Positions 1 to 9,194 are shown, numbered from the stretch's first letter. The stretch is DNA of 23,180 bases from an uncultured Oscillospiraceae bacterium (GCA_900552845.1 USBC01000008.1:1-23180); one strand, 5' to 3'. Made by a program: numbers and translations. The notes: generated by a model from the sequence alone, not told the origin.

Positions 1-94
1 CGGATGCTGGCTTTTTCTCTTGTACAGCCCTATCTTAGCATCTTGTGTGTCCCATAATCCGGACTTAGAAAGGCATATCTCCCCCCATACAGGG

Positions 95-130
95 AAAGCC
101 CGCGCCGATGATACCATCGGCACGGGCTTT
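95..130. terminator. Hairpin terminator after the oleate hydratase gene
   Basis: A 36-base inverted repeat with arms AAAGCCCG(C/T)GCCGATG and a short loop lies about 40 bases past the stop of the oleate hydratase gene. The stem is long and GC-rich. The arm ends give short A and T runs, so it could stop transcripts from either side. The T-run on the minus-strand side is short, so efficiency is uncertain. Positions 1-94 show no gene. Confidence 0.7.
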
Positions 131-171
131 TATCATTGGGCTATTTATATCGGTGCGGGGCAGAGGGGGCG

Positions 172-1965
172 TCACTCCAGCAGGCCGCTTTCACGCAGCA
201 GCAGCTCCACATCGGTACCCTTGACCTTCTTAAGCAGCAGCTTGACGGCTTCCCGCTCGCCGAAGGACAGCGGCAGCTCGCTAAGAGGCTTTTTATCAAC
301 AGCAAAGTAGCAGGCGCGCAGCAGCTCACGCACATCATACTTGCTGCCCCAAACCTCCGGCACGCCGCGGTCTATATTCAAGAGGGTGTAGACCGATTCC
401 ATACCGGTACGCATGGAATATTCGGTGGTGAAGATCGTGTCGCGGGGCGTTTCGGCAAACTGACCGACAAAGGCGAAGTTGACGGCTCCCTCCGGCACGA
501 CCTTGGGACGGTCGCTTTCCTTGCGGGGCTGGAAGAATGCATTGATATAGGGCATATAGCAGGTGGTGGTGTTGCAGGCATTTGCCGCCAGCTCCTCGAT
601 GCGGCTTTCTTCAACACCGATGTGATACAGCCACTCACGGCAGATCTCCTCACCGGTGCATTCCCGCATGGGCTTTTTAACAAAGTTGCCCTCACAGTCG
701 GTATGCAGACCGTACACCCATACCAGAACGGTATTCTTATCCTGACTTCTGAACTGCGGCTGGCGGTTGATGGTCCAAGAGAGATACCAGTGATCTACGC
801 TATCCTTGACGGTGACGATGCCGCCGGTGGTCACCTTGCCGGAGCGGGGATCACGCTTGCAGATATTCATAATATGGCGAATGATTTCTTCATCGGCGGT
901 GGCAACGGTGGCGCTCATCCAGTTGGTCGCTTCCACATCGCCGCAGAAGGCATCTGGGTTGCCATATTCACCGTGCTGTGCCTGTGCCGCAATGGCTTTC
1001 CACATATCCCACGATTCGCCGAAGCCGTTATGGACGCCGGAGAGATCGGGAGCGTGGGTCTGATCGCCGTAACAGGAGGTATCGGTGCAGCAGCCATTGG
1101 TGATGAAAACAAGGTCGTCCTCGATGAGGTCAATGGTCTGCTCCTTGCCGTCCTTGACATAGACGATCTGACGGGCGACCTTCTTATCGCCTTCGGTCTC
1201 GATGACAACATTGCGGACGTCCATGCCGAACTCGATGCGGACGCCGTGTGCTTCCAAATACTTGACCAACGGAAGAATCATGCTCTCATACTGGTTATAC
1301 TTGGTGAAGCGCAGGGCGCTGAAATCGGGCAGACCATCAATATGATGGACATAGCGGCAGAGGTAACGCTTCATTTCCAAAGCGCTGGACCACTTCTGGA
1401 AGGCAAACATGGTCTGCCAATAGAGCCAGAAGTTGGTGCTCCAGAAGCTATCCGGCAAGACATCGGAGATTTTCTTATCCTCCAGATCCTTTTCCGGCGT
1501 AATGAACAGCCGGGAGAGCGCCATGGCGCTTTCCTTATCCAAAGCAAACTTTTTATCGGTGTGGGCGTCCTCGCCGCGGTTTACGGTAGCACGGCAGAGA
1601 GAGTAGTTGGGATCATGCTTATTGAGCCAATAGTACTCATCAAGAACAGATACATTCGGCGTTTCGATGGATGGAACATCACGGAACACGTCCCACATGA
1701 CCTCGAAGTGATTATCCATCTCACGGCCGCCGCGCATATAGAAGCCCTTGGTGACATCTTTATAGCCATCGCAGCTTCCGCCTGCCAGCTCCAGCTTTTC
1801 CAGCAGGTGAACACGCTCTCCTTTCATTTGACCATCGCGCACCAAATAAAACGCAGCGGTGAGTCCGGCAAGCCCGGTGCCGATGATATAGGCGGATTTG
1901 TTATCGACGCCCTGGGGTTTTTCGGGACGGGCAAAGCTCTCGTAGGTTCCGGCAGAATAATACAT
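172..1965 (-). CDS. ohyA: Oleate hydratase (myosin-cross-reactive antigen family)
   Basis: FAD-dependent fatty acid hydratase (EC 4.2.1.53) that adds water to the cis-9 double bond of oleate to give 10-hydroxystearate. It is usually membrane-associated and is linked to detoxifying host unsaturated fatty acids. The 597 aa match the family length. The FAD-binding loop GTGLAG is at residues 29-34. The motif RGGREMDNHFE at 78-88 carries the conserved active-site glutamate, which falls at residue 82 as in the Staphylococcus aureus enzyme. The start is ATG at 1965 with AGGAGG seven bases upstream. A terminator separates it from the TetR gene upstream on the same strand, so it probably has its own promoter in 1966-2050. 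The neighbouring TetR protein is a plausible regulator, by position only. The long open frame on the opposite strand is a shadow. Confidence 0.96.
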   Translation of the reverse strand: MYYSAGTYESFARPEKPQGVDNKSAYIIGTGLAGLTAAFYLVRDGQMKGERVHLLEKLELAGGSCDGYKDVTKGFYMRGGREMDNHFEVMWDVFRDVPSIETPNVSVLDEYYWLNKHDPNYSLCRATVNRGEDAHTDKKFALDKESAMALSRLFITPEKDLEDKKISDVLPDSFWSTNFWLYWQTMFAFQKWSSALEMKRYLCRYVHHIDGLPDFSALRFTKYNQYESMILPLVKYLEAHGVRIEFGMDVRNVVIETEGDKKVARQIVYVKDGKEQTIDLIEDDLVFITNGCCTDTSCYGDQTHAPDLSGVHNGFGESWDMWKAIAAQAQHGEYGNPDAFCGDVEATNWMSATVATADEEIIRHIMNICKRDPRSGKVTTGGIVTVKDSVDHWYLSWTINRQPQFRSQDKNTVLVWVYGLHTDCEGNFVKKPMRECTGEEICREWLYHIGVEESRIEELAANACNTTTCYMPYINAFFQPRKESDRPKVVPEGAVNFAFVGQFAETPRDTIFTTEYSMRTGMESVYTLLNIDRGVPEVWGSKYDVRELLRACYFAVDKKPLSELPLSFGEREAVKLLLKKVKGTDVELLLRESGLLE

Positions 1966-2054
1966 AAATAAGCCTCCTGTAGAATTTGGATTGGAAGCGG
2001 CGCTCCCTTTGATGGCTTTATTGTATCCCTCCCGAACGCAAAATTAAATAGACA

Positions 2055-2088
2055 GAAAAGCCCCCGTGACAAAAACCTCATCACGGGG
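2055..2088 (-). terminator. Intrinsic terminator after the TetR gene
   Basis: Perfect 8-bp arms CCCCGTGA/TCACGGGG (2062-2069 and 2081-2088) are followed on the minus strand by GCTTTTCTGTC, a U-rich tail. It lies about 40 bases after the TetR stop and about 90 bases before the oleate hydratase start. It should separate the PucR-TetR transcript from the oleate hydratase gene. Confidence 0.8.
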
Positions 2089-2126
2089 AAAAAACTGCAA
2101 AAAATTTGAGCAAACCGGCGGTTTTG

Positions 2127-2699
2127 TTAAGTTTTTCGGGGTTGATCGGTCCGAAAGCGCTCCAACGCCTGCGCAATATTGCCCTGCAGCACCAACGCCA
2201 GCTTATTGACCAGCAGTTCGGGTTCTGCCTGCATACCGTCCTTGATCCAATCCAGCATAAGCCCGACAAAGGAATAGGAATATACCTGCGCAATGAAGAG
2301 CTTGTCCTCTTCCCGTACCGTCATGCCGGCAGACTGCTCGGTAATAACGCCCATCAGGAGATGGTCGGTTAGCGGCACCAGATACTTTTCCACCTGCTCC
2401 CGACTGACGCAGTGGTAGACATTCATTATAAAGGTCTTATTTTCCCGCACGGCATGGAAAATCTGCACGAAGCCCTGCTGCCACGTATCGTGCGTCTTTT
2501 TATTCTCCAGCGCCTTTTTGGCGTCCTCCATGCACGCCCACTCCACTAAATCGTAAATGTCCTTAAAGTGATAGTAAAAGGTCATGCGGCTGATCCCGCA
2601 GTCCTCGGTAATATCGCTGATGGTAATTTTGTTGAGCGGCTTTTGCAGCAGCAGATTTTTGAGGGACTGCTCCAACGCACGCTTGGTGATCTGTGACAC
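2127..2699 (-). CDS. TetR/AcrR family transcriptional regulator
   Basis: A 190-aa DNA-binding regulator. The N-terminal helix-turn-helix is clear (ITISDITEDCGISRMTFYYHF, about residues 23-43), followed by an all-helical C-terminal part resembling the DhaS-like TetR_C_8 group. The start chosen is GTG at 2697-2699 because AAGGAGGT (2707-2714) lies exactly seven bases upstream. Longer readings from upstream ATGs would run into the PucR gene and lack a comparable ribosome binding site. It starts 28 bases after the PucR stop, so the two are probably co-transcribed. Its target is unknown. The oleate hydratase gene immediately downstream, separated by a terminator, is a candidate because TetR-type regulators next to fatty-acid hydratases often sense fatty acids; this is inference. 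Confidence 0.88.
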   Translation of the reverse strand: MSQITKRALEQSLKNLLLQKPLNKITISDITEDCGISRMTFYYHFKDIYDLVEWACMEDAKKALENKKTHDTWQQGFVQIFHAVRENKTFIMNVYHCVSREQVEKYLVPLTDHLLMGVITEQSAGMTVREEDKLFIAQVYSYSFVGLMLDWIKDGMQAEPELLVNKLALVLQGNIAQALERFRTDQPRKT

Positions 2700-2727
2700 G
2701 GCGGCGACCTCCTTCTTTATAAATCTG

Positions 2728-4440
2728 TTATTGCAAGCTGCCATCCTGCTCTCGCGTCTGTCGGATCTGATGGATCCGCAGTCCGAGCTGAAGCAACAGG
2801 CGTTCCTCGGAGTCCTTGAGATCCCTTCCGAGAACAGAACGAATTTTATCAATGCGATAGATGAGGGTATTGCGGTGGATATAAAGTGCCTTAGCCGTTT
2901 CGCTGACATTGCAGTTGCAGGCAAAATAGCAGTCCAGCGTCTCTACCAGGTTGGTCTCGTTGCGATGGTCGTACTCCACCAGACTGCGTATGGAGAGCGT
3001 GTAAAGCTCCATGGATCTTTCGCTTTCCACGCCGCTGCTGAGAAGCTGATAGATAATGAGATCCTCGTAAAAATGCACGCCGGCGGCACCGCGGAGGCTG
3101 CCGGACGCCCTAATCGCCTCCTGCGCCTGCGTGAAGCTGCGCCGCACATTGATAAGGCGCTCCGCAGGCTCCCCGACGCCGATATTAAGAACATATTGCT
3201 CGGTGATTGTGCGTAGGCGGTGGTACAGCCGTTGGATAAACCGGCGGTTTTCCTCCCCGATGCGCTTATCCTCCCCGGTGTGGGCAAGCCGCAAAAAGGT
3301 GATGATCAGACTGCCGCGGTGAATGGAGATACAGCTGCGTCCATCTGCGCGGGAGAATTCTCCGATCTGAGCGATCATGCTGTCCTTGATCCGCAGGAAG
3401 GCGTCCTGCATCTCGACATAATTCGCCGTTCCCTGCACTGCGCTGTCCAGCTTGGCCGCAAGGCAAAGATAGGTTCCCTCTGCGTCCATATTGTGCATAC
3501 CGGCAATGCTTGCGACCTCATCGGCGGAATGGAGCTTACCGCTTAGCAGGTCATCGAAGAAATCCTGCCGGATATGCATTCGGACTTCCTCCAACTGACG
3601 GTTACGGTAACACTCCAGCGCCAGTGCGGAAACCGCAATCTCCAGCGCCAGATAATCGGCGGACTGCATTTTGTGTCCGGTTTCCCATACCACTAAATAG
3701 CCAAACAGCTCATCTCCGCCGGAAACCGGAAGCACCCGGCAAACCGCCCGTTCCTCCCCACGAGAATAGACGCGCTTGATTGCCTTGGTGTAACGGGCAA
3801 AGTCTGATGGCATATTGCCGGTGAGCTCCTCCGGAAAAATAACAGCGCCCTTTTGCAGGGTCAAAAGCGCAGAGGGCTGCAGCCCTTCCCCGCTTTCGGC
3901 ATAGCCAAGCAGTTCCCACCGGCTGCCCATCAGCAGTACCGAGTTGCCGATATAATCGCCGAGCACCGAAAGCATACGCTCCACGCCGTCCGGCTCCAGC
4001 ATGCTCTCGGAAATGGAGTGATACAGCGAAGCAAAGCGATCAGCCTTTTCCTCCCCACCGCCGGAAAGGCGCTCAAATACCACCTTACAGATCTTACTGA
4101 GCGGGTAGCGGACGGGAATTTCGATTAGTGGAAAGTCCAGCCGCCTTGCCTCTTCCAGCATCGCGTCCGGGATCACCTCGAAGTACCGGCGGGTCTTGAT
4201 AGCAAGCCCAACGCAGTTTAATTCCGCCAGTTCACGAATCAACTGGCGCTGCAGTGACTCGTCATCTCGGCAGAAGTAGCCGGTGGTAAGCAAAAGATCT
4301 CCAGAGGAGAGCCAATCATAGGAATCGGGGTTATCAATGATATTGATGTTGGTAATCTCCGCCTGCAGACTGCTGCCGCCTGCCCTCAGCGCAAGCCCCG
4401 AAAGCTCCTCCTCCCGCAAAAACGATTCAACTGTGTACAT
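2728..4440 (-). CDS. PucR-family transcriptional regulator
   Basis: 570 aa with the two-part layout of PucR/CdaR-type regulators. The N-terminal PucR sensing domain spans about residues 1-125 (MYTVESFLREEELSGL at the start, later SSGDLLLTTGYF). The C-terminal helix-turn-helix covers about 500-560 (NVSETAKALYIHRNTLIYRIDKI), typical of the HTH_30 domain. Such proteins often control purine, allantoin, sugar-acid or GABA catabolism and respond to a pathway intermediate. The start ATG at 4440 has GGGAGG upstream (4450-4455). It is downstream of the DUF1116/permease genes on the same strand, so it probably regulates them. The gene's ribosome binding site abuts a very long hairpin at 4456-4508, which may act as terminator, attenuator or operator. 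Confidence 0.93.
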   Translation of the reverse strand: MYTVESFLREEELSGLALRAGGSSLQAEITNINIIDNPDSYDWLSSGDLLLTTGYFCRDDESLQRQLIRELAELNCVGLAIKTRRYFEVIPDAMLEEARRLDFPLIEIPVRYPLSKICKVVFERLSGGGEEKADRFASLYHSISESMLEPDGVERMLSVLGDYIGNSVLLMGSRWELLGYAESGEGLQPSALLTLQKGAVIFPEELTGNMPSDFARYTKAIKRVYSRGEERAVCRVLPVSGGDELFGYLVVWETGHKMQSADYLALEIAVSALALECYRNRQLEEVRMHIRQDFFDDLLSGKLHSADEVASIAGMHNMDAEGTYLCLAAKLDSAVQGTANYVEMQDAFLRIKDSMIAQIGEFSRADGRSCISIHRGSLIITFLRLAHTGEDKRIGEENRRFIQRLYHRLRTITEQYVLNIGVGEPAERLINVRRSFTQAQEAIRASGSLRGAAGVHFYEDLIIYQLLSSGVESERSMELYTLSIRSLVEYDHRNETNLVETLDCYFACNCNVSETAKALYIHRNTLIYRIDKIRSVLGRDLKDSEERLLLQLGLRIHQIRQTREQDGSLQ

Positions 4441-4455
4441 TCTTTGCTTCCTCCC

Positions 4456-4508
4456 AAAAAGACTGCGGATATGATACAGTATCAGTATATCATATCCGCA
4501 GTCTTTTT
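4456..4508 (-). terminator. Long perfect hairpin between permease and pucR-type gene
   Basis: Perfect 21-bp arms (4456-4476 and 4488-4508) surround an 11-base loop. Each arm has an A5 or T5 run at its outer end, so it can act as an intrinsic terminator on either strand. It lies 26 bases after the permease stop and touches the GGGAGG ribosome binding site of the PucR-type gene. Transcription of that regulator must therefore either start inside the hairpin, whose AT-rich centre holds TATGATA/TATCATA, or read through it. Confidence 0.75.
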
Positions 4509-4534
4509 CAAACAGATTAAATTTTATACTTTTG

Positions 4535-6145
4535 CTAACCGAGCATCATCTGTGACAGCAGCGCCACCGCTCCGGCGGTAAGAGAAAAAATCAGTGCGAC
4601 CGGCAAGAGCTTTTTGATGATGGCTCCGACCAGCTCCGGTTTGCCTGCCGTGGTAGCGCCCAAAATGATCTTGCTGGGGCTGATGAGGCTGCCGGCGCTG
4701 CCGCCGACGGTCTGTGCCGCCAGAATGGGCGCCTGCTGCAAGCCGACCATCTCCGCCGTGGTCATTTGGAAGCTGCCGAACAGGATATTGCTGGACATAT
4801 TAGAGCCGGTGATAAAGGAACCGAGCATACCCACCAGCGCCGCCAGCGCCGCATAATATGAACCGAACACAGCGGAAAAGCCGCCTGCCAGCGCCGTTGT
4901 CTGTCCGGTGCCGCTCATTATATTGGCAAGCACCAGAAACACCATGACCGAAACGGAGGAGGGCAATGCTTTTTTCAGACTGTCCCGCAGGACCCGCTGC
5001 CCGCTGCCCGCTGTAAGCCAGCCCCGCCGCCGAAAATAGAAGAACCCGAAGCCTGCCGCCAAAAACAGGAACACGCCTGCATTGGTGAGGCTGAGCGGAG
5101 AAAAGCCGCTGACCTCCTCGGTAATGGCTGTACCGCCGCTGACAACGGCAGGAATGTGGAGCGAAACGGAAACTCCCGCCAACGCCCGCTTGACCGAAGG
5201 AATAAGCAGACAGACCAGTGAAAAGGCAGTCATGACAAGGTAAGGGGAAAAGGCGTGCAGGATCCCCATGCCCTGCGGCGCCTGCTCCGACAAAAGCGTT
5301 CCATGCGACGGCTCCATGGCACGGCTGTTTTCCAGCTCCCACGGCGTATTGTAAAGTGGAAGCCGCCCCAAAAGAAGCGATACCACCAGAGCCAGACAGC
5401 AGGGAATAAAGCAGCAGAGCGTGGTATTGACCTGACTCATCAGCAGCTCCCCGCCACCCTGCACCAGACTAAGCACCAGTACAGCGGGCAATCCGCGGCG
5501 CAGTGCCGCACCCCTGCCGTAAAACCAGCAGACCAGCAATCCGGAAACAAGATTCATTGCGAAGAGCAACGCAGCGGTCCACAAGGCGCTTTGCCAGTAA
5601 AGGGGCATGGCTTCGGTCAAGCCTGCCTGCGCCGCCAACGCGTCCCATGCGGCGCTGAGCGTGCCGAAGGTGTTGCCCCACGCCTCGCCCAAAGGGGCAA
5701 TGGCAAGTGCCCAGAGCGGAGAAACACCTATTTCGATGAGAAGCGGTGCGCAGATCGCCACCGGTACGCCGAAGCCGGTGATCCCCTGCAAAAATGCCGC
5801 AAAAGCATAGCCGATGATGAGAATTTGCAGAAGCTTATTGGGGGTTGCCTGCTGAATCCCCGCACGAATGACACGAAACGCTCCAGCCTCCCGCACGATA
5901 TTATACATAAGGATTGCCGGACAGATGATGAGAATAATGCTGAGCGAGCTCCATGCGCCCTTGGCAGCGCTGACCAGAATTTGCAGCGGGTGCGCCCCAA
6001 ATGCAGACAGAGCAATTACAGCATCTACGGTGACCGAAACAACAGCCGCCCGCCCGACGCTCCACTTACAGCCTACCAGCAGGATAATAAGCAGCAGCAC
6101 CGGCGCCGCCGCCAGCAAGCATAATAGAATGGGACTAAGTTCCAT
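4535..6145 (-). CDS. LctP-family permease (lactate/glycolate permease-like)
   Basis: A 536-aa, very hydrophobic protein with about 12-14 membrane segments, close to the length of E. coli LldP (551 aa). The family signature FLQGITGFGVPVAICAPLL is near residues 118-136, and GEAWGNTFGTLS follows. C-terminal NMSSNILFG and SPSKIILGATTA motifs are also typical. Known members import L-lactate, D-lactate or glycolate with protons. The genes upstream on the strand are two DUF1116 proteins rather than lactate dehydrogenase, so the substrate may be a lactate-like carboxylate such as oxamate; this is inference. The start ATG at 6145 has GGAGA upstream. It lies 98 bases behind the DUF1116 gene, with no strong terminator in that gap. 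Confidence 0.9.
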   Translation of the reverse strand: MELSPILLCLLAAAPVLLLIILLVGCKWSVGRAAVVSVTVDAVIALSAFGAHPLQILVSAAKGAWSSLSIILIICPAILMYNIVREAGAFRVIRAGIQQATPNKLLQILIIGYAFAAFLQGITGFGVPVAICAPLLIEIGVSPLWALAIAPLGEAWGNTFGTLSAAWDALAAQAGLTEAMPLYWQSALWTAALLFAMNLVSGLLVCWFYGRGAALRRGLPAVLVLSLVQGGGELLMSQVNTTLCCFIPCCLALVVSLLLGRLPLYNTPWELENSRAMEPSHGTLLSEQAPQGMGILHAFSPYLVMTAFSLVCLLIPSVKRALAGVSVSLHIPAVVSGGTAITEEVSGFSPLSLTNAGVFLFLAAGFGFFYFRRRGWLTAGSGQRVLRDSLKKALPSSVSVMVFLVLANIMSGTGQTTALAGGFSAVFGSYYAALAALVGMLGSFITGSNMSSNILFGSFQMTTAEMVGLQQAPILAAQTVGGSAGSLISPSKIILGATTAGKPELVGAIIKKLLPVALIFSLTAGAVALLSQMMLG

Positions 6146-6243
6146 GGTATTCTCCGTTCCTTGTGCAAATAGTATGACACAGCAGGTACCGGCTCCGCTT
6201 GGGAAACCGATGCCTGCCGGTCGAATATTTTTTCTGAGAGGTG

Positions 6244-7506
6244 TTATTGCAGACCATGCGCCTCTGCAAAAGCGACCATCGCTTCCTCGAACATGGCAAG
6301 CGGCGCTTTGGAGATCCCTGCGCCAATCATACCGACGCCGGGGCGCTTGCAGGCAATGGCGGTATTGATGATGGGCGCAATGCCGGTCTCCACGACCTTG
6401 AGGATATCAATGCCGATAGGAGAGCCGCGGAAATCCAGATCCGGCATGGCATACTGATCCTGCTCCGAGAGGGTGATCTCGTACATGCTATTGGTATAAT
6501 TTACTGCGTCCTGATACCTGCCCGCGCCGAGGAACCGAACAATGGCGGGGGCGGTAGCGATTGCCATACCGCCGATTCCGCCGGTTTCCATAATGGCGCT
6601 GTCGCCGATATCCTTATTGGCGTCCTCTGCAGTAAAGCCGGGGAAATAGGCGCCTGCCACATCGGCAGCCGGCGCTGTGAACCAACGGTCACCCAATCCG
6701 CTGACGCGAATACCGATATTGACGCCGTTGCGTGCCATTGCCGTAACCATTGTGGAGTGCTCGATGCCGTGGGCGGCATCGGCGCATGCTTTATTTGCCG
6801 CCATGGCAAAGTTGAGGAAAAACTGATCGTTGTTCCATGTCAGGAAGTGCATAATCTGGGTAAGCGCCGCGCGGCTTTCCACCACCTCGCACAGTGTCTC
6901 CGCCACGGTCTTGACAAACAGATTGGTGGCGGCATTATTGCGCATGTGCAGCTCATCGCCCATGGCAAGCGCCTGAGAAATGATCATCTTGAGGTTGACG
7001 CCGCCCATGGTGTGAACAACGCTCTTCAGGGCGGGCCCCAGCACCTTTTCCAACCATACAAGCTGATCGACGGTATCCTTTCCGCAGCTGCCAAAGCGGA
7101 TTCCCTTGCCGGTGCCCTCGTTGATGGTGGAATAGGCATAGTTGCCGTTTTCCTTATTGAGGACGCAGATCATCGGCATGGAATAGGAGGTCAAGCCGGT
7201 CATTGGCCCTACGGCATTGTGGTGATGGCACGGTTCATATTTTATCTTACCGCTGCCTGCCAGTGCAAGGGCTTCTTTGTCATTTTCCGCCAGACCCTCG
7301 TATTTGAGAACAGCGACAATGGCGCCCCGCATGGGACCGCACATATCCTCCCATGCAATAGGGGGGCCGGCGTGCAGCAGCGTGTACTTATCGATACTGA
7401 GCACCTCATGGGCGGGCTTGATATCGACCCAGTAGGGTTGGGCATTCTTCATTTTATTGACAGCAGCTTCATTTGCCTGCCGGATCAGTTCCTTCAGATC
7501 GCTCAT
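6244..7506 (-). CDS. DUF1116 protein (AllG/YlbE/YahG family), copy 1
   Basis: A 420-aa soluble protein of the DUF1116 family. Conserved blocks are HAGPPIAWEDMCGPMRGA (about 45-62), NAVGPMTG, NDQFFLNFAMAANKA, GDRWFTAPAADVAG and GDSAIMETGGIGGMA. The E. coli member YlbE (AllG) is reported as one of three subunits, AllFGH, of oxamate carbamoyltransferase, which splits oxalurate to oxamate and carbamoyl phosphate in anaerobic allantoin use. Here the family assignment is seen, while the reaction is inferred. The start ATG at 7506 has AAGGAGA nearby. The gene follows its paralogue with a 30-base gap, so they are co-transcribed. No FdrA/AllF-like, AllH or carbamate kinase gene is in the window. Confidence 0.9.
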   Translation of the reverse strand: MSDLKELIRQANEAAVNKMKNAQPYWVDIKPAHEVLSIDKYTLLHAGPPIAWEDMCGPMRGAIVAVLKYEGLAENDKEALALAGSGKIKYEPCHHHNAVGPMTGLTSYSMPMICVLNKENGNYAYSTINEGTGKGIRFGSCGKDTVDQLVWLEKVLGPALKSVVHTMGGVNLKMIISQALAMGDELHMRNNAATNLFVKTVAETLCEVVESRAALTQIMHFLTWNNDQFFLNFAMAANKACADAAHGIEHSTMVTAMARNGVNIGIRVSGLGDRWFTAPAADVAGAYFPGFTAEDANKDIGDSAIMETGGIGGMAIATAPAIVRFLGAGRYQDAVNYTNSMYEITLSEQDQYAMPDLDFRGSPIGIDILKVVETGIAPIINTAIACKRPGVGMIGAGISKAPLAMFEEAMVAFAEAHGLQ

Positions 7507-7536
7507 GATTAAGATCTCCTTATTGACTGTGATTGG

Positions 7537-8790
7537 TTATTCGGTCACGCCTTCATATTCCGCCAGAGCATACAGCGCCTGCTCGAAGCACTCCATAGGA
7601 GGCTTGACGACGCCTGCACCCACCTGCCCTACACCGGGCTTTTTGTGCGCCATGCCGGTATTGATGACCGGCAAAATACCGGTCTCGATCACCTTGCGGA
7701 TATCAATGCCGGTGCCGGTGCCGGTAAAGTCCATAGTAGGCATTACATAGGCATCGTTTTCCCCTACGGTAATCTCCATCATATCGCGGGAATACTTCAT
7801 GGCGCTATTGATATTGCCTGCGCCGACAAAGCGAACCACCGCAGGAGAGGACGCCATAGCGAACCCGCCAATGCCGAAGGTCTCGCAGATGGCGCTGTCG
7901 CCCATATCGGGGTTGGCATCTGCTTCCGTGTATCCGGGGAAGTAAAGACCGACCGGCATACAGGCAGGCGCCTGGAACCAGCGATCGCCCAGCGCGCTGA
8001 CCTGAATTCCGAAGTTGGTTCCGTTGCGGCTCATAGCGGTAACAACGCTGCAATGCGGAATATCACGGACGGGATCCATGGTTGCCTTGCCCGCCGCCAT
8101 GGCGAGGTTCAGGAAGAACTGGTCGTTGGTGGAAAGGAAGCTGAGGATTTTGAAGCGCTCGGCAGGATCTTCCACTACATTGGCAAGATAGGGAGCCAGT
8201 TCCCGCGTGAGCAGCGAGGACGCCGCCACATTGCGCTGATGCATCTCATCGCCCATAGCAAGGGCGCGGGAAATGATGAGCTTGAGGGAAACAGGCCCGG
8301 CCTGTGCCAGTGCCCTCTTCATGGCAGGGCCCAAATCATTCTGGATCCAACGCAGGCGGTCAATGACCTCCTGCGAATTGGCTCCGAAGCGCATGACCTT
8401 GCCGATGCCTTCATTAAAGGTGCTGTAAGCACAGTTACCGAAGGTCTTATTGCGAACGACCCACAGCGGCATGGAACGGGTAATCATGCCGGTCATAGGC
8501 CCGACACAGTGCATACTGTGATTGGAGATGAAACGAATTTTGCCGGAGGCTGCCATCTCTGCAGCTTCCTCCAATGTGGAAGCCATACCCTCGTACACAG
8601 CGGCGCCCATAACAGCGCCCTGCATGGGTCCGCACATATCCGCCCATGCAATAGGGGGACCGGCGTGACCAATGGAATGGTCGTCCAGCTCCGGAAGCAG
8701 CTCACCTGCCGGGCAGACGTCAACCAGCTCCGGTTCGCCGCTGAGGATCCGCCGCAGCGCTTCCCTGTTCGCCTGTTCTATCTTTTCCAT
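7537..8790 (-). CDS. DUF1116 protein (AllG/YlbE/YahG family), copy 2
   Basis: 417 aa, first gene of the minus-strand operon and clearly homologous to the next one along its whole length. Shared blocks include HAGPPIAWADMCGPMQGA, CVGPMTGM, TNDQFFLNLAMAAGKA, GDRWFQAPA, GDSAICETFGIGG and KPGVGQVGAG. The two copies have diverged substantially, so they probably form a heteromeric complex or act on different substrates rather than being a recent duplication; this is inference. The start ATG at 8790 has only a weak purine-rich binding site (AAAGAGAATGG). A possible extended -10 (TGCTATAAA, 8816-8824 on the complement) lies about 25 bases upstream. Confidence 0.9.
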   Translation of the reverse strand: MEKIEQANREALRRILSGEPELVDVCPAGELLPELDDHSIGHAGPPIAWADMCGPMQGAVMGAAVYEGMASTLEEAAEMAASGKIRFISNHSMHCVGPMTGMITRSMPLWVVRNKTFGNCAYSTFNEGIGKVMRFGANSQEVIDRLRWIQNDLGPAMKRALAQAGPVSLKLIISRALAMGDEMHQRNVAASSLLTRELAPYLANVVEDPAERFKILSFLSTNDQFFLNLAMAAGKATMDPVRDIPHCSVVTAMSRNGTNFGIQVSALGDRWFQAPACMPVGLYFPGYTEADANPDMGDSAICETFGIGGFAMASSPAVVRFVGAGNINSAMKYSRDMMEITVGENDAYVMPTMDFTGTGTGIDIRKVIETGILPVINTGMAHKKPGVGQVGAGVVKPPMECFEQALYALAEYEGVTE

Positions 8791-9194
8791 ATTATTTCAC
8801 CATTCTCTTTCATTTTTTATAGCATTGCCGCGGCAGAGGGGCGCCGGGACGAGGGGGTGGCTCGTTTTGCTTTATAATGCTGCGAGCCGGTTCTGCTTCT
8901 TTATTCTGCCACAACCGCCGGCTGCTGTCATTGTTTCCCCTATCTGAAAAAGTCGGCGCGGAAATATGCAGTTTGCACAACACTTCAATTATTTATTTGG
9001 GGGCTAAGCCGTTCTCTATTTTGGCAGTGGAGTATTAAAGATGTAAATTGCACCATGTTTTTTCTTGTTTCTCACAGGATACTATGAAATATTGACAGAT
9101 TCTTATAAGATGTTTTTGGCTTTATTTTCTGGGGCGACTGCCGGAATTGTGCAGTTTGCCTATCGAGAATGGGAATATTTCGTGCACCGAGACA
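8791..9194. other. Intergenic region between divergent operons
   Basis: About 400 bases without a convincing gene. It should hold the promoter of the DUF1116 operon; the best candidate is an extended -10 TGCTATAAA on the minus strand at 8816-8824 with a poor -35. An imperfectly spaced inverted repeat GGCTCG (8859-8864)/CGAGCC (8883-8888) encloses a plus-strand TATAAT and could be an operator. Short open stretches on both strands have stops and no family resemblance that I can support. Confidence 0.4.

Noticed and set aside
136..1971. 611-codon open frame opposite the oleate hydratase gene
   Set aside because: Its protein has no recognisable family. It mirrors a gene with clear FAD and active-site motifs, and has no ribosome binding site; it is a shadow.
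2745..2924. Longer N-terminus for the TetR regulator
   Set aside because: It lies inside the PucR-type gene; GTG 2697-2699 has a perfectly spaced AAGGAGGT and begins just before the conserved TetR domain.
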